The notes beneath the pieces are model-generated. The model ran no database searches and was not told where the DNA came from. It saw only the letters and a program-made list of their open reading frames with translations. From NCBI RefSeq assembly GCF_013299165.1, contig NZ_JAAFKD010000003.1, forward strand, positions 123,381 through 187,380: DNA of 64,000 bases, written 5' to 3'. Source of the stretch: Microcoleus sp. bin38.metabat.b11b12b14.051. GTDB taxonomy: Bacteria; Cyanobacteriota; Cyanobacteriia; Cyanobacteriales; Microcoleaceae. This document shows, piece by piece, positions 54,045 through 63,888 of this stretch. The translations under genes and the position numbers were made by a program. The stretch's first letter is position 1. Every line of letters begins with the position of its first letter.

Positions 54045-55040
54045 ATGAATTCCAGCGAAATATTAAGACGATATACATCAGGAGAACTTGATTTTCAAGG
54101 TATGAATCTTAGAGGAGTCTACCTGAGCGGCGCCGATTTGATCGGTGTCAACTTAAGCAGCGCTGATCTCTGGGGAGCAAACTTAACGATGTCGTATTTG
54201 AGCAGAATTAACTTTCAGCGCGCCAACTTAACTAATGCCAAGTTGTGCGGTGCCAATTTAAACAAGGCAAATTTGAGTGGAGCAAATTTGTCTGATGCAG
54301 ACTTCCACGGAGCTACTTTACAAGGTGCAGACTTTCGTAAAGCCAACATCTCTTTGGCAGTTTTTATCGATGCAAATTTGACTGATGCAGATATGCGAGG
54401 CGTCAATTTGCAAGGTGCAGATTTGCGCGGCGCCTGCTTGCGCGGAGCAAATTTGCGAAAGGAGCAGCGGATTTTTGAGGGCGTAAACTTGCGGGGTGCA
54501 AATTTACAAGGTGCAGATTTGCGCGGCGTCAATTTGCAAGGTGCAGATTTAACTAAAGCTAATCTCAGTCAAGCTAATTTGAGTGGAGCGTTCCTCCAAG
54601 AAGTCAATTTGACTCAGGCAAATTTAATCGAAGCTATTGTAGATGGAACAATTTTGATTGAAGCAACTTTAGTAGAAACAAATTTTTCTTGGGCTGTGAT
54701 GACAGATGCTAAGTTGGAAAGAGCTGTGTTAATTGATGCTGAATTGGCTGGTGCTAATTTGCGCGGTGCGTTTCTTGCTGATGTTAAGTTGAGTAATGCT
54801 AATTTGGTGATGGCTGATTTGAGTCGAGCTAATTTGATCCGGGCTGATTTGAGCAGAGCTAATTTTAATCAAGCGAATTTGAGTGAGGCTGATCTGACTG
54901 ATGCTTATCTTGCTAGAACTGATTTGCGGGATGCAATTTTGCACCGCACAACTTTGATTAGGGCGGATTTGACAACTGCTAATTTAGCGGGGGCTCAATT
55001 GCGTGGTACGATTATGCCCAATGGGGAATTGCATGGGTAA
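54045..55040 (+). CDS. pentapeptide-repeat protein
   Basis: 331 aa. Almost the whole protein after residue 15 consists of A(D/N)LxG-type pentapeptides (for example GADLIGVNLSSADLWGANL), which fold into a right-handed four-sided beta-helix. A short break (RKEQRIFEG) interrupts the helix near residue 143. The first 15 residues (SSEILRRYTSGELDFQ) are a common capping segment. Cyanobacteria have dozens of such proteins with mostly unknown roles. No membrane anchor. Confidence 0.92.
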   Translation: MNSSEILRRYTSGELDFQGMNLRGVYLSGADLIGVNLSSADLWGANLTMSYLSRINFQRANLTNAKLCGANLNKANLSGANLSDADFHGATLQGADFRKANISLAVFIDANLTDADMRGVNLQGADLRGACLRGANLRKEQRIFEGVNLRGANLQGADLRGVNLQGADLTKANLSQANLSGAFLQEVNLTQANLIEAIVDGTILIEATLVETNFSWAVMTDAKLERAVLIDAELAGANLRGAFLADVKLSNANLVMADLSRANLIRADLSRANFNQANLSEADLTDAYLARTDLRDAILHRTTLIRADLTTANLAGAQLRGTIMPNGELHG

Positions 55041-55162
55041 TGCGATTTTAGATTTTAGATTTTAGATTTTAGATTTGGTGATTGTTAATTAGTAAAATTA
55101 TAGGGCAATACGGTTCAGTTGAAAATTGTCATTGCGAGGAACGAAGCAATCGCAGCTATTAA

Positions 55163-55670
55163 GATTAGACGGCGGTTGAAACCGCGTCTACACAAGCAAA
55201 ACCTGCCTCCGCAGGTTGAAGATTAGATTTTTACCCGGAATTTTTAGCCTCGATCGCGAATATCGAAAAAATTCTATACTCAATCCATATTCTAAAATCT
55301 ATAATCAAATGGCGAGATTAGACGGCGGTTGAAACCGCGTCTACACAGACAAAACCTGCCTCCGCAGGTTGAAGATTAGATTTTTACCCGAATTTTCACC
55401 GTCGATCGCGAATTTAGAAAAAATTCTATAATCAATCCATATTCTAAAATCTATAATCAATGGCGACACCAGACGGCGGTTGAAACCGCGTCTACACAGA
55501 CAAAACCTGCCTCCGCAGGTTGAAGATTAGACGGCGGTTGAAACCGCATCTACACAAGCAAAACCTGCCTCCGCAGGTTGAAGATTAGATTTTTACCCGG
55601 AATTTTCACCGTCGATCGCGAATTTAGAAAAAATTCTATACTCAATCCATATTCTAAAATCTATAATCAA
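55163..55670. repeat. four tandem copies of a long repeat ending at the start codon of the NACHT gene
   Basis: Copies at 55163-55313, 55315-55466, 55470-55527 (short) and 55525-55673. Each begins GATTAGACGGCGGTTGAAAC CGCGTCTACAC and has CCTGCCTCCGCAGGTTGAAG; long copies go on through GATCGCGAATTTAGAAAAAA to CTATAATCAAATGG. The last ATGG is the start of the next gene. The part 55041-55162 has AGATTTTAGATTTTAG simple repeats. No gene is seen. Confidence 0.85.
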
Positions 55671-58394
55671 ATGGAAAAACCAGTTGATTTTCCTAAATAT
55701 CTCCGATTCCTGGTTAAGTCTTATCAAGAAAAAGAGCATCTCTACACGCTGACGGATTTACAAGTGGAGGTGCGGGTGGAAATTCCACCGCAGGAAAAAT
55801 CGCCCTTTCCCGCAGAAAATAAACCAAAAACGAAAATAGATCGCCTGGAAGTGCTAACGGGACTCCGCAAATACGTGCAGCAGGGCAATTTGCTGCTATT
55901 GGGAAAGCCCGGTTCGGGAAAATCGACGGTTTTGCAGCGTTTTCGGTGGGAATTGGCACTGGAAGCGTTGGAAAAGGGCGATCGACAGATTCCGGTATTG
56001 GTACAGTTGAAGTACGATGAGTCGATCCTAGAGGCAATCTGTGCAGAATTTGAGAATGCACAGCTCAATGTTAGCCCGGAAGAGGTAAACGATTTGCGGG
56101 TGCGTGGCAAGTTGCTGCTGTTGCTGGATGGAGTGAATGAGATACCATCGCAAAAACGGCGGCAGGAGTTGCAGCGATTCCACGATAAAAATTCCCATAC
56201 GCGCATGATTTTCACGACGCGGGATTTGGCGCTGGGCGGCTCTTTGGGGATTGAGAAACAACTGGAGATGTGCGCGCTGACGGAACCGCAGATGCGGGAG
56301 TTTGTGGGCAAATATTTGCCGCAACATGGGGATTTGCTGCTGCGACAGTTGGGAAATCGCCTGCGGGAAGTCGCAGAAACACCGTTGCTGTTGTGGATGA
56401 TGTGTCAGGTGTTTGATGAAAATAGCGAGAAAATTCCCCAGAGTAAGGGCGAGTTGTTTCAGGAGTTCGATCGCCAGTATGACGAGTTTAAGGGCGCTCA
56501 GTCGGTTTCGGAGGATTTTCGGCGCTTCAAGCCGCATCTGTTGCCGCAGTTAGCTTTTGTGATGTTGCAGGGCGATTCGGAGCGCCCTACGGATGGTTTG
56601 GTGGCGATTTCTCGCCATCGGGCTGAGGAGATTTTGGAGTGCTGGTTGCGCGATCGGGGCGTGCTGGATGCGCCAACGAAGGCGAAGGAGTGGCTAGAGG
56701 ATTTGCTGGAACATCATCTGTTGCAGGTGGCGGCAAAGCGGCAGGAAATTGAGTTTCATCACCAATTGTTTCAGGAGTATTATGCGGGGCTGGCGTTGCG
56801 GAAACTGTTTGATGAGAAGCATATTGATGCTACGGACGATCGACGGTTGCAGTATTTCTATTTGAATTATCTTAAATGGACGGAGCCTCTGGCGTTCATG
56901 CTGTCGTTGTTGGGGGATGATGTGCAGGCGCTGCGGGTGGTGCGGCTGGCTTTGGATGTGGATTTGATGTTGGGGGCGCGACTGGCGGGGGAGGTGCAGC
57001 GGGTGTTTCAGCAGCGCACGGTTGGGTTGGTGGATGGGTTGGATGTGCCGGGGTGGTTGAAGGTTGGGCTTTTGGAAGAAGTGCGATCGGATGAGGCGAT
57101 TCCGGGATTGCTTAAACTCCTGGAAGATTCAGATTCATATGTGCGTTGGAGCGCTGCAATTACCTTAGGCAATATCGGTTCCAAGGCAGCAATTCCCGGA
57201 TTGCTTAAACTCCTTGAAGATTCAGACTCGGATGTGCGTAATAATGTGGCATATGCACTTGGAGAAATCGGTTCCGATGAGGCGATTTCAGGATTATTTA
57301 AACTCGTGGAAGATTCAGACTCTGATGTGCGTAAGAGTGTGGCAGATGCGTTAGGCGCGATCGGTTCTGATGCAGTAATTCGCGGATTGCTTAAACTCGT
57401 TAAAGATTCATACTCATATGTGTGTAGTAGCGCGGTAGACTCTTTAGGCAAAATCGGTTCTGAGGCAGTGATTCCCGAATTGCTTAAACTCGTTGAACAT
57501 TCAGAGTATTTTGTGCGTAAGAGTGTGGCAGATGCGTTAGGCGTGATCGGTTCTGAGGCAGTAATTCCCGGATTGCTTAAACTCGTTAAAGATCCCGAGA
57601 TGATTGTGCAACAGAGTGCAGCAAAAGCCTTAAAAGAAATCGGTTGCGAGTTGGAAAATCCGGGTTTAATGAAAGTCGTTGAAAATGCCGACTCTGATGT
57701 GCGTAATAATGTAATAGGTGCCTCAGCCAAAATCCACTACGAATTAGCGATTCCTGGTTTACTAAAACTTGTTGAATACTCGGAACATGAGGTGCGTGAT
57801 AATGTAGGAGATGTCTTAGACGAAATCGGCTCCGATGCACTAATTCCGGGATTGCTCAAACTAATTGAAGATTCATCCCACTGTGTGCGTATGGGTGCGG
57901 TAAATGCGTTAGGCAAAATCGGTTCTGAGTTAGCGATTTTTGGATTGCTTAAACTTGTTGAACATTCAGAGCATTATGTGCGTAGTAGCGTGGCAGTTGC
58001 TTTTGGCAGAATCGGTTCCGATGTAGCGATTCCGGGATTGCTTAAACTTGTTGAAGATTCATACTCATCTGTGCGTAAAGACGCGGTATTTGTGTTAGAA
58101 TATATGGCTAAGCAGCACACAGAGCAAGTCGTCCCCCATCTCCCCCACCTTCTTACCTTAATCCCCTCCAAATTCGGCAAAGAAGTTCACCACCTCATCC
58201 TCGCCATCCAAGCCGCCTGCAAATACTACGACTACCCGATACGTGAGTTGTCCCTAACACCAGAAGCAACCAACGCTAAAAACTCGCATGGGCAGACGAT
58301 TAATATTAAGGAACTTGGGAATCTCAACACTGGAACGGTTAATTTTAAAGGCGACCAAGTAGGCACACAGCACAATATCCACCCAAAAAATTGA
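55671..58394 (+). CDS. NACHT NTPase with C-terminal HEAT repeats
   Basis: 907 aa from ATG 55671; an upstream TTG frame is only translated repeat. NACHT core: Walker A LLLLGKPGSGKSTVLQR (GKPGSGKST at 78-86), Walker B KLLLLLDGVNEIP (D153), then TRMIFTTRD (sensor) and TPLLLWMMCQVF. Residues about 465-830 hold roughly 12 HEAT/PBS-type repeats of 31 residues (VRKSVADALGAIGSDAVI). The last 31 residues carry GNLNTGTVNFKGDQVGTQHN, a motif shared with the third gene of the cluster. NACHT-repeat proteins are known as anti-phage sensors; here the HEAT part would be the sensor. No effector domain with a known name at the N-terminus. Confidence 0.85.
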   Translation: MEKPVDFPKYLRFLVKSYQEKEHLYTLTDLQVEVRVEIPPQEKSPFPAENKPKTKIDRLEVLTGLRKYVQQGNLLLLGKPGSGKSTVLQRFRWELALEALEKGDRQIPVLVQLKYDESILEAICAEFENAQLNVSPEEVNDLRVRGKLLLLLDGVNEIPSQKRRQELQRFHDKNSHTRMIFTTRDLALGGSLGIEKQLEMCALTEPQMREFVGKYLPQHGDLLLRQLGNRLREVAETPLLLWMMCQVFDENSEKIPQSKGELFQEFDRQYDEFKGAQSVSEDFRRFKPHLLPQLAFVMLQGDSERPTDGLVAISRHRAEEILECWLRDRGVLDAPTKAKEWLEDLLEHHLLQVAAKRQEIEFHHQLFQEYYAGLALRKLFDEKHIDATDDRRLQYFYLNYLKWTEPLAFMLSLLGDDVQALRVVRLALDVDLMLGARLAGEVQRVFQQRTVGLVDGLDVPGWLKVGLLEEVRSDEAIPGLLKLLEDSDSYVRWSAAITLGNIGSKAAIPGLLKLLEDSDSDVRNNVAYALGEIGSDEAISGLFKLVEDSDSDVRKSVADALGAIGSDAVIRGLLKLVKDSYSYVCSSAVDSLGKIGSEAVIPELLKLVEHSEYFVRKSVADALGVIGSEAVIPGLLKLVKDPEMIVQQSAAKALKEIGCELENPGLMKVVENADSDVRNNVIGASAKIHYELAIPGLLKLVEYSEHEVRDNVGDVLDEIGSDALIPGLLKLIEDSSHCVRMGAVNALGKIGSELAIFGLLKLVEHSEHYVRSSVAVAFGRIGSDVAIPGLLKLVEDSYSSVRKDAVFVLEYMAKQHTEQVVPHLPHLLTLIPSKFGKEVHHLILAIQAACKYYDYPIRELSLTPEATNAKNSHGQTINIKELGNLNTGTVNFKGDQVGTQHNIHPKN

Positions 58395-58435
58395 TACAAC
58401 AAAAATAAGCGCTATCCCAACCGGAGACTCACAGC

Positions 58436-59128
58436 ATGATTCAAAACCCAGCATATCAGCAGATGGTGCTAGACACCTTTTGCAATGCCCTAGAGGATGC
58501 CAGCCCCGCTATCCGGGCAAAAGCAGCAGAAGCATTGGGAAAAATAGGAGATGTCGCGATCATCGCCCCCCTATTAATAAACACCCTCAAAGACACCGCC
58601 CCAGAAGTCCGCCGTAGCGCCATCCAAGCCCTCGGACAACTGAAAAATGAAGCCTCCATTCCTCACCTGCTAACAGCAGCAAAAGATTCAGATAACTTTG
58701 TGCGTCAAAGTGTGGCTGAAGCATTAGGCGAAATCGGTTCCGAGGTGGCAATTCCGGCTTTACTCAAACTCATTGAAGATGCCAACTACGATGTGCGTCA
58801 AAGTGCAGCGGATGCGTTAGGCAAAATTCATTCTGAGGTGGCAATTCCTGCCTTACTCAAACTCCTTGAAGATTCAAACTACGATGTGCGTCAAAGTGCA
58901 GCGGATGCGTTAGGCAAAATTGGTTCCGAGGCGGCAATTCCCGCCTTACTCAAACTCCTTGAAGATCCAGATCCAGAAATTCGTCAAGCAAGCGCGATCG
59001 CCCTGGGAAAACTGGGTAACGAAACGTTGATTCCAATCTTAATCCGCTTGTTGGAAGACTCAAACGCGCACGTCAGGGAAAGTGCCGTCGATGCCTTGGG
59101 TAACGTTGCTCAATACCGGGTTGCTTAA
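58436..59128 (+). CDS. HEAT-repeat protein, partner of the NACHT protein
   Basis: 230 aa, about seven HEAT/PBS repeats (VRQSAADALGKIHSEVAIPA), nothing else. It follows the NACHT gene by 41 bases. Its repeats are very close to those of the NACHT protein, which suggests duplication within the locus. The N-terminal segment NPAYQQMVLDTFCNALEDAS resembles that of the next gene. Likely a binding scaffold; function unknown. Confidence 0.8.
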   Translation: MIQNPAYQQMVLDTFCNALEDASPAIRAKAAEALGKIGDVAIIAPLLINTLKDTAPEVRRSAIQALGQLKNEASIPHLLTAAKDSDNFVRQSVAEALGEIGSEVAIPALLKLIEDANYDVRQSAADALGKIHSEVAIPALLKLLEDSNYDVRQSAADALGKIGSEAAIPALLKLLEDPDPEIRQASAIALGKLGNETLIPILIRLLEDSNAHVRESAVDALGNVAQYRVA

Positions 59129-59136
59129 AGACAACT

Positions 59137-59787
59137 GTGGCAATTACCCCAGAAAACCAACAGGCGATCGTCCAAATTCTTTGCAAACTGTTGCGAGATT
59201 CAAAAGAACCCATAATCCGAGCAAAAGCTGCCCTATCATTAGGAAAGTTGGGCATCGAGTCAGCTATTCCCGATCTTTCCCAAGCTGCCTCAACAGATCC
59301 CGATATTCAAGTCTGCCTGAGCGCAATAGATGCCCTTCTTCTCATCGCCAAACCCGAATTAATAGAAATTATGACAGAACCATCAAAAAATCAACCAACT
59401 TTCCATATCAATCAAGTCGGCAACATCAATACTGGCGATGTGAAGATTGAGCGTGACATGGTAGGGATTCAATACAACTATACCTTTCCCGAACCCAAAC
59501 AAGCCGAAGCTGTCGGTCAAGTTTCGGAAGTGATTCAAGATATTCGCCAACAAAATCCCCAAGCTTCAGATATACAAATTGTTGACATCATTGAGGGTGA
59601 GTTGGCAACAATGCACCAGAACGATCCGCAAAAATGGCAGGGCTGGATAGACCTTTTGAGTGTAGTATTTGCAGGGGGCGTAGAAGCAATCAAAATAATC
59701 GCTCCAGCCCTGGGGATTCCGATCGAAATCGCTAGGCGACTGTATGAAATATACGATCGAAATCGCAACCAACTTCCAGGCAACTAA
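59137..59787 (+). CDS. HEAT-repeat protein with NTG motif and C-terminal helical domain
   Basis: 216 aa from GTG 59137, 8 bases after the previous stop; translation is probably coupled. Residues 1-75 are two HEAT-like repeats (IIRAKAALSLGKLGIESAIP). Residues about 89-114 repeat the motif found at the end of the NACHT protein: GNINTGDVKIERDMVGIQYN. Residues 120-216 are a helical domain with VIQDIRQQNPQASDIQIVDI and a weakly hydrophobic stretch VVFAGGVEAIKIIAPALGIP. No family name is certain. The shared motif ties this protein to the NACHT protein. Confidence 0.75.
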   Translation: MAITPENQQAIVQILCKLLRDSKEPIIRAKAALSLGKLGIESAIPDLSQAASTDPDIQVCLSAIDALLLIAKPELIEIMTEPSKNQPTFHINQVGNINTGDVKIERDMVGIQYNYTFPEPKQAEAVGQVSEVIQDIRQQNPQASDIQIVDIIEGELATMHQNDPQKWQGWIDLLSVVFAGGVEAIKIIAPALGIPIEIARRLYEIYDRNRNQLPGN

Positions 59788-59826
59788 AGCAGATTATACC
59801 AAAACTAGCATACAATAAAACCATAA

Positions 59827-59899
59827 GTTTGTAGTAAGGACTTTAGTCCTGCTTGCCTCAAAACCTGCGGGAAAAGGACTGAAGTCCTCACTACGAACT
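59827..59899. repeat. single TTTGTAGTAAGGAC palindromic repeat
   Basis: GTTTGTAGTAAGGACTTTAG pairs with AGGACTGAAGTCCTCACTAC GAAC. It sits between the convergent HEAT cluster and ureC. Confidence 0.75.
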
Positions 59900-59903
59900 T
59901 AGA

Positions 59904-61712
59904 TCAAAACAGAAAATATCGCTGCGCCATTGGCAAAACAGTTGCAGGTTCGCAAGTCAACAATTGCCCATCCGCCCTCACTTCATAAGTTTCTGGATCG
60001 ACTTCCATGTGCGGCAAATAATCGTTCAGTTTCATATCTCTTTTACTAATTTGCCGTGTCCCCGAAACTGCTACAGTGGGCTTTTGTAAACCGAGCTGTG
60101 CTGCAATATCTCGATCGCACGCCACCTGCGAAACAAACGTCAAACAAGTCGCCCCAATCGCCCCCCCAAAGCTGCCAAACATCGGCCTCATATGCACCGG
60201 CTGCGGCGTCGGAATGCTCGCATTAGCATCTCCCATCTGCCCGTAGGCGATCGCCCCACCCTTAATTACCAACTCCGGTTTCACCCCAAAAAACGCCGGC
60301 CGCCACAAACACAAATCCGCCAACTTACCCTCTTCCACCGAACCCACATACTGACTAATTCCGTGAGTAATCGCCGGATTAATCGTATATTTTGCAATAT
60401 ACCGCTTCGCCCGAAAATTATCATTTCGACTCTCTATTTCCCCCCCTTGGTAAGGAGGGGTTATCCCTCTTATTTCCCCCCCTTGGTAAGGAGGGGTTAT
60501 CCCTCTTATTTCCCCCCCTTGGTAAGGGGGGGTTAGGGGGGGTAAATTTCCCCTTTGCACCTTCATTTTATGTGCAGTTTGCCAAGTCCGAATAATCACC
60601 TCTCCAACCCTTCCCATCGCCTGCGAGTCAGAAGAAATCATACTAAACGCACCCAAATCGTGCAAAATATCCTCAGCAGCAATAGTTTCCCTTCTAATTC
60701 TCGACTCAGCAAAAGCCACATCTTCAGGAATCCCCCGATCCAAATGGTGGCAAACCATCAACATATCTAAATGTTCTTCTAAAGTATTGACAGTGTAAGG
60801 GCGAGTCGGGTTAGTAGACGAAGGCAAAACATTAGCTTGTCCGCAAACTTTAATAATATCCGGCGCGTGTCCGCCACCCGCACCTTCCGTGTGATAAGTA
60901 TGAATTGTCCTATTTTTAAATGCCGCAATTGTAGCTTCCACAAATCCCGCTTCATTCAGAGTATCCGTGTGAATTGCCACTTGCACATCGTACTCGTCAG
61001 CTACACTCAAACAATTGTCAATAGTAGATGGCGTAGTTCCCCAATCTTCGTGCAGCTTCAAACCCATTGCACCAGCCAATACTTGCTCGACTAATCCTTG
61101 AGGTTGACTGCTATTTCCCTTACCTAAAAACCCCAAATTCACCGGGAAAGCATCCGCTGCTTGCAGCATTCTGTACATATGCCAAGGCCCCGGAGTGCAA
61201 GTCGTGGCGTTTGTACCCGTTGCTGGGCCAGTACCACCGCCGATCATGGTAGTGACTCCAGAGGCGATCGCCACTTCGATTTGTTGCGGGCAAATAAAAT
61301 GAATGTGAGTATCAACTCCCCCCGCCGTCAGAATCATTCCTTCACCCGCAATCACTTCAGTACCGGGCCCGATAATAATATCTACCCTATCTTGAATGTA
61401 AGGATTTCCGGCTTTACCAATTTTGTAAATCTTGCCCTCTTTAAGTCCAACATCTGCCTTAACAATTCCCCACCAGTCCAATATCAAAGCATTAGTAATT
61501 ACCGTATCAACAGCACCATCAGCATTAGAAATAGGCGACTGTCCCATGCCATCGCGAATGACTTTACCGCCACCAAATTTAACTTCATCGCCGTAGGTTG
61601 TGAAGTCTTGTTCAACTTCTATGAATAATTCTGTATCGGCTAACCGCACGCGATCGCCCGTTGTCGGCCCAAAGGTTTCCGCGTAAGCGCGGCGATCCAT
61701 TCTGTAACTCAT
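59904..61712 (-). CDS. ureC: urease subunit alpha
   Basis: 602 aa, about 33 residues longer than usual. Splits urea to ammonia and carbamate. Nickel ligands and catalytic residues are in place: HIH in [14 protein letters not shown], the carbamylated Lys in GLKLHEDWG, His in [10 protein letters not shown] and [12 protein letters not shown], the flap His in [11 protein letters not shown], and Asp in [12 protein letters not shown]. The extra length is an insertion after HKMKVQRG (about residues 389-427) made of three copies of [12 protein letters not shown], encoded by an interspersed repeat; the frame then resumes with [19 protein letters not shown]. The insertion falls in a surface loop of variable sequence, so activity may be kept. 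Confidence 0.95.
   Translation of the reverse strand: MSYRMDRRAYAETFGPTTGDRVRLADTELFIEVEQDFTTYGDEVKFGGGKVIRDGMGQSPISNADGAVDTVITNALILDWWGIVKADVGLKEGKIYKIGKAGNPYIQDRVDIIIGPGTEVIAGEGMILTAGGVDTHIHFICPQQIEVAIASGVTTMIGGGTGPATGTNATTCTPGPWHMYRMLQAADAFPVNLGFLGKGNSSQPQGLVEQVLAGAMGLKLHEDWGTTPSTIDNCLSVADEYDVQVAIHTDTLNEAGFVEATIAAFKNRTIHTYHTEGAGGGHAPDIIKVCGQANVLPSSTNPTRPYTVNTLEEHLDMLMVCHHLDRGIPEDVAFAESRIRRETIAAEDILHDLGAFSMISSDSQAMGRVGEVIIRTWQTAHKMKVQRGNLPPLTPPYQGGEIRGITPPYQGGEIRGITPPYQGGEIESRNDNFRAKRYIAKYTINPAITHGISQYVGSVEEGKLADLCLWRPAFFGVKPELVIKGGAIAYGQMGDANASIPTPQPVHMRPMFGSFGGAIGATCLTFVSQVACDRDIAAQLGLQKPTVAVSGTRQISKRDMKLNDYLPHMEVDPETYEVRADGQLLTCEPATVLPMAQRYFLF
60435..60550. repeat. three 36-bp repeats inserted in ureC
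   Basis: Units start at 60435, 60471 and 60507 with TATTTCCCCCCCTTGGTAAG. The 36-bp period keeps the urease frame open. Related to the repeat in the STAND gene at 5358-5392. Confidence 0.92.
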
Positions 61713-61848
61713 GCTTTCTCCTAATATTAATAATTTTTTAGTTGGCAGTTGAGGCCAGCTTAAATTATACTATGTGCCGAGTTACTCAGTCTGAGTTAGC
61801 AAATATTTACAACATTTTTGCGATCGTACATTTTGGCGCACTATCAAA

Positions 61849-62979
61849 TTACTCCAGCATTTTCTTAATTTCCCTTCTCAAAACCTTCACATCCACCATC
61901 ATATCCATACCAATAAAACTCCAATCTTCCGGATTTTCGCTGTCATCGACCATCCGATGGTATTCTAATCCCAATAGCTGCGAAATGTAATAAAAATATG
62001 GTGGAGTATACCCTCCATAAAAGCATTCCAATACTTTCGTTCCCGGCTGACACCACAGCAGATTTGTAAAACCAGCGCCGTGAGGGCCAACAACCACTGC
62101 CGCTTCTGCAAACAAACGAATTTGTTCGTCTACAGTGCGCGAAATATCTTCCAAAATTTCAAAATCAAACTCCTTCAATACCTCTCGCACTTCTGTCTCA
62201 TTTTTTACCTGGCGCCGCCCGCTTCTAGACACATACAGTTTTCTGTAAGGCTTTACCTTTTCTTCTAGACAGAATTTTTTTCGCAACAGCTCTATATCGT
62301 AAGGACTGGGAAAATACCAATCTTGATTGTTTCCCACCACGACGCTTTCTGCGTGATATCCCGTATCTCTAGCCCGAGTATCGATCAGAGAACTTTCAGG
62401 AATACCTAGTTTGCTAGTAAATCCCGACTCAAAAACTGTGTGGCGCAGAGGATAACAAATTTTTGCTTCTTGCCAAATTTCCTTACCTAAAGCTTCTTCT
62501 ATCCGACAAAGTTTAGCCAGTACAAAAATTACATAATCGTAATAACTACACCACAAATGCGACCAAGGAGCAACTACCAGCGGATAAGTAATTTGGTGGG
62601 GTTTGTAAGGCCATTCTAGAATGCCGGCACCGCTAATCCTAAAATCTAAGTCTAACAGCAACTTTTGATTTAGCAGGGTGTTGCCAGACGTACAAATAGT
62701 GAGAGAATCTATTTTTTCGTTCAGCGATATTTTCCAAACATAATCCGGAGCAAAAGAAACTGTTGTTTCTGTGGTAAAAAACCGAGAAGGCAATCCATTT
62801 ACTGAGGTTAATGCAGGTATGTCGATGGGTTCGTGCTGCTGTTTGTAAACTATGCTGTCGTCTAGCAATTTGATGCTGGTGCGCCTGTCTAACGGGGTTC
62901 TCCAAACACGCCTCGACGTGGCCAACAAGCTCTGCTTCAACATCTGTTTAATTTGGTCAACTAATTTGGGGTTCATCAC
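61849..62979 (-). CDS. GT61-family (DUF563) glycosyltransferase
   Basis: 376 aa. Family landmarks in the second half: YVSRSGRRQVKNETEV, then DEQIRLFAEAAVVVGPHGAG, FTNLLWCQPGTKVLECF. GT61 enzymes transfer sugars such as xylose or GlcNAc in glycan synthesis; the acceptor here is unknown. The gene lies between ureB and ureC on the same strand, where a glycosyltransferase is not expected, with 261 bases to ureB and 136 bases to ureC. No signal peptide. Confidence 0.88.
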   Translation of the reverse strand: MMNPKLVDQIKQMLKQSLLATSRRVWRTPLDRRTSIKLLDDSIVYKQQHEPIDIPALTSVNGLPSRFFTTETTVSFAPDYVWKISLNEKIDSLTICTSGNTLLNQKLLLDLDFRISGAGILEWPYKPHQITYPLVVAPWSHLWCSYYDYVIFVLAKLCRIEEALGKEIWQEAKICYPLRHTVFESGFTSKLGIPESSLIDTRARDTGYHAESVVVGNNQDWYFPSPYDIELLRKKFCLEEKVKPYRKLYVSRSGRRQVKNETEVREVLKEFDFEILEDISRTVDEQIRLFAEAAVVVGPHGAGFTNLLWCQPGTKVLECFYGGYTPPYFYYISQLLGLEYHRMVDDSENPEDWSFIGMDMMVDVKVLRREIKKMLE

Positions 62980-63240
62980 GCGCTTTTGCTGTGTATTTTT
63001 GCACTTTTAACAACCAGTGTCGATCGCAAACGATCGATTTTAACTCGCTCACAAGTATGAAAATTAATTTGCAAAACAAACCTACTCATGCACTCATGCG
63101 GAAAGTACAGACAAAGTTTTGAGATTGCTTTGTCAGTCTCACCCTGTAGGGCTATGGGTGATTTTTAACTTAAAAATAAGTTGTGAAAATTTTTTGAATT
63201 AATTAAAGTTAAACACTCGCGAACTATCTTATTTTCATGC

Positions 63241-63552
63241 TCAATCGTCCAGATGACCGTTAACTTTTGAGTTGAAGCCGTAGACTTGACGGCTACCAAC
63301 AAACGGTACTAATTGCACTTCCCTTTCATCGCCCGGTTCAAATCTGACTGCTGTACCGGCAGGGATATCCAAGCGCATTCCTTTTGCTCGTTCTCGATCG
63401 AATGCTAACGCTTCGTTCGTCTCGTAGAAGTGATAGTGGGAACCGACTTGTATCGGTCTGTCGCCCGTATTTCCGACCAGCAGGCGCAGCGTTGGGCGAT
63501 CGGCATTTAACTCAATTTCACCTTCTGAAACAATCATCTCTCCCGGAATCAT
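63241..63552 (-). CDS. ureB: urease subunit beta
   Basis: 103 aa, normal length. [20 protein letters not shown], then [39 protein letters not shown] and GFNSKVNG follow the family pattern closely. It lies 33 bases after ureA. Forms the three-subunit urease with UreA and UreC. Confidence 0.95.
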   Translation of the reverse strand: MIPGEMIVSEGEIELNADRPTLRLLVGNTGDRPIQVGSHYHFYETNEALAFDRERAKGMRLDIPAGTAVRFEPGDEREVQLVPFVGSRQVYGFNSKVNGHLDD

Positions 63553-63585
63553 ATCTGTCTCCTGCGAATCTCTGCGGTTAAATAT

Positions 63586-63888
63586 TTAACGAATCGGAGC
63601 GTGCACTGTCACCAACTTTGTTCCGTCGGGAAAAGTCGCCTCAACTTGCACTTCCTGCACCATTTCCGGTATCCCTTCCATCACATCTTCCCGCCTCAGC
63701 AGAGTTGTCCCGTAACTCATTAAATCTGCGACGGTGAGACCATCTCTTGCTCCTTCTAAAATGGCGGCAGAAATATAGGCTAGGGCTTCGGGATAGTTTA
63801 ATTTTAAACCTCTTTGTTTGCGGCGCTCTGCTAGGAGGGCGGCGGTAAAAATCAGCAGTTTGTCTTTTTCTTGGGGGGTGAGTTGCAT
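63586..63888 (-). CDS. ureA: urease subunit gamma
   Basis: 100 aa. [20 protein letters not shown], then [28 protein letters not shown] and [20 protein letters not shown] are the family signatures. First of the structural genes here; what lies upstream on this strand (63889-64000) is too short to identify, though ureD would be usual. Confidence 0.95.
   Translation of the reverse strand: MQLTPQEKDKLLIFTAALLAERRKQRGLKLNYPEALAYISAAILEGARDGLTVADLMSYGTTLLRREDVMEGIPEMVQEVQVEATFPDGTKLVTVHAPIR

Noticed and set aside
59082-59450. Frame overlapping the second and third HEAT genes, possible frameshift fusion
   Set aside because: The two HEAT genes have similar N-termini and distinct ends, so they look like two genes; the overlapping frame has no repeats of the family.
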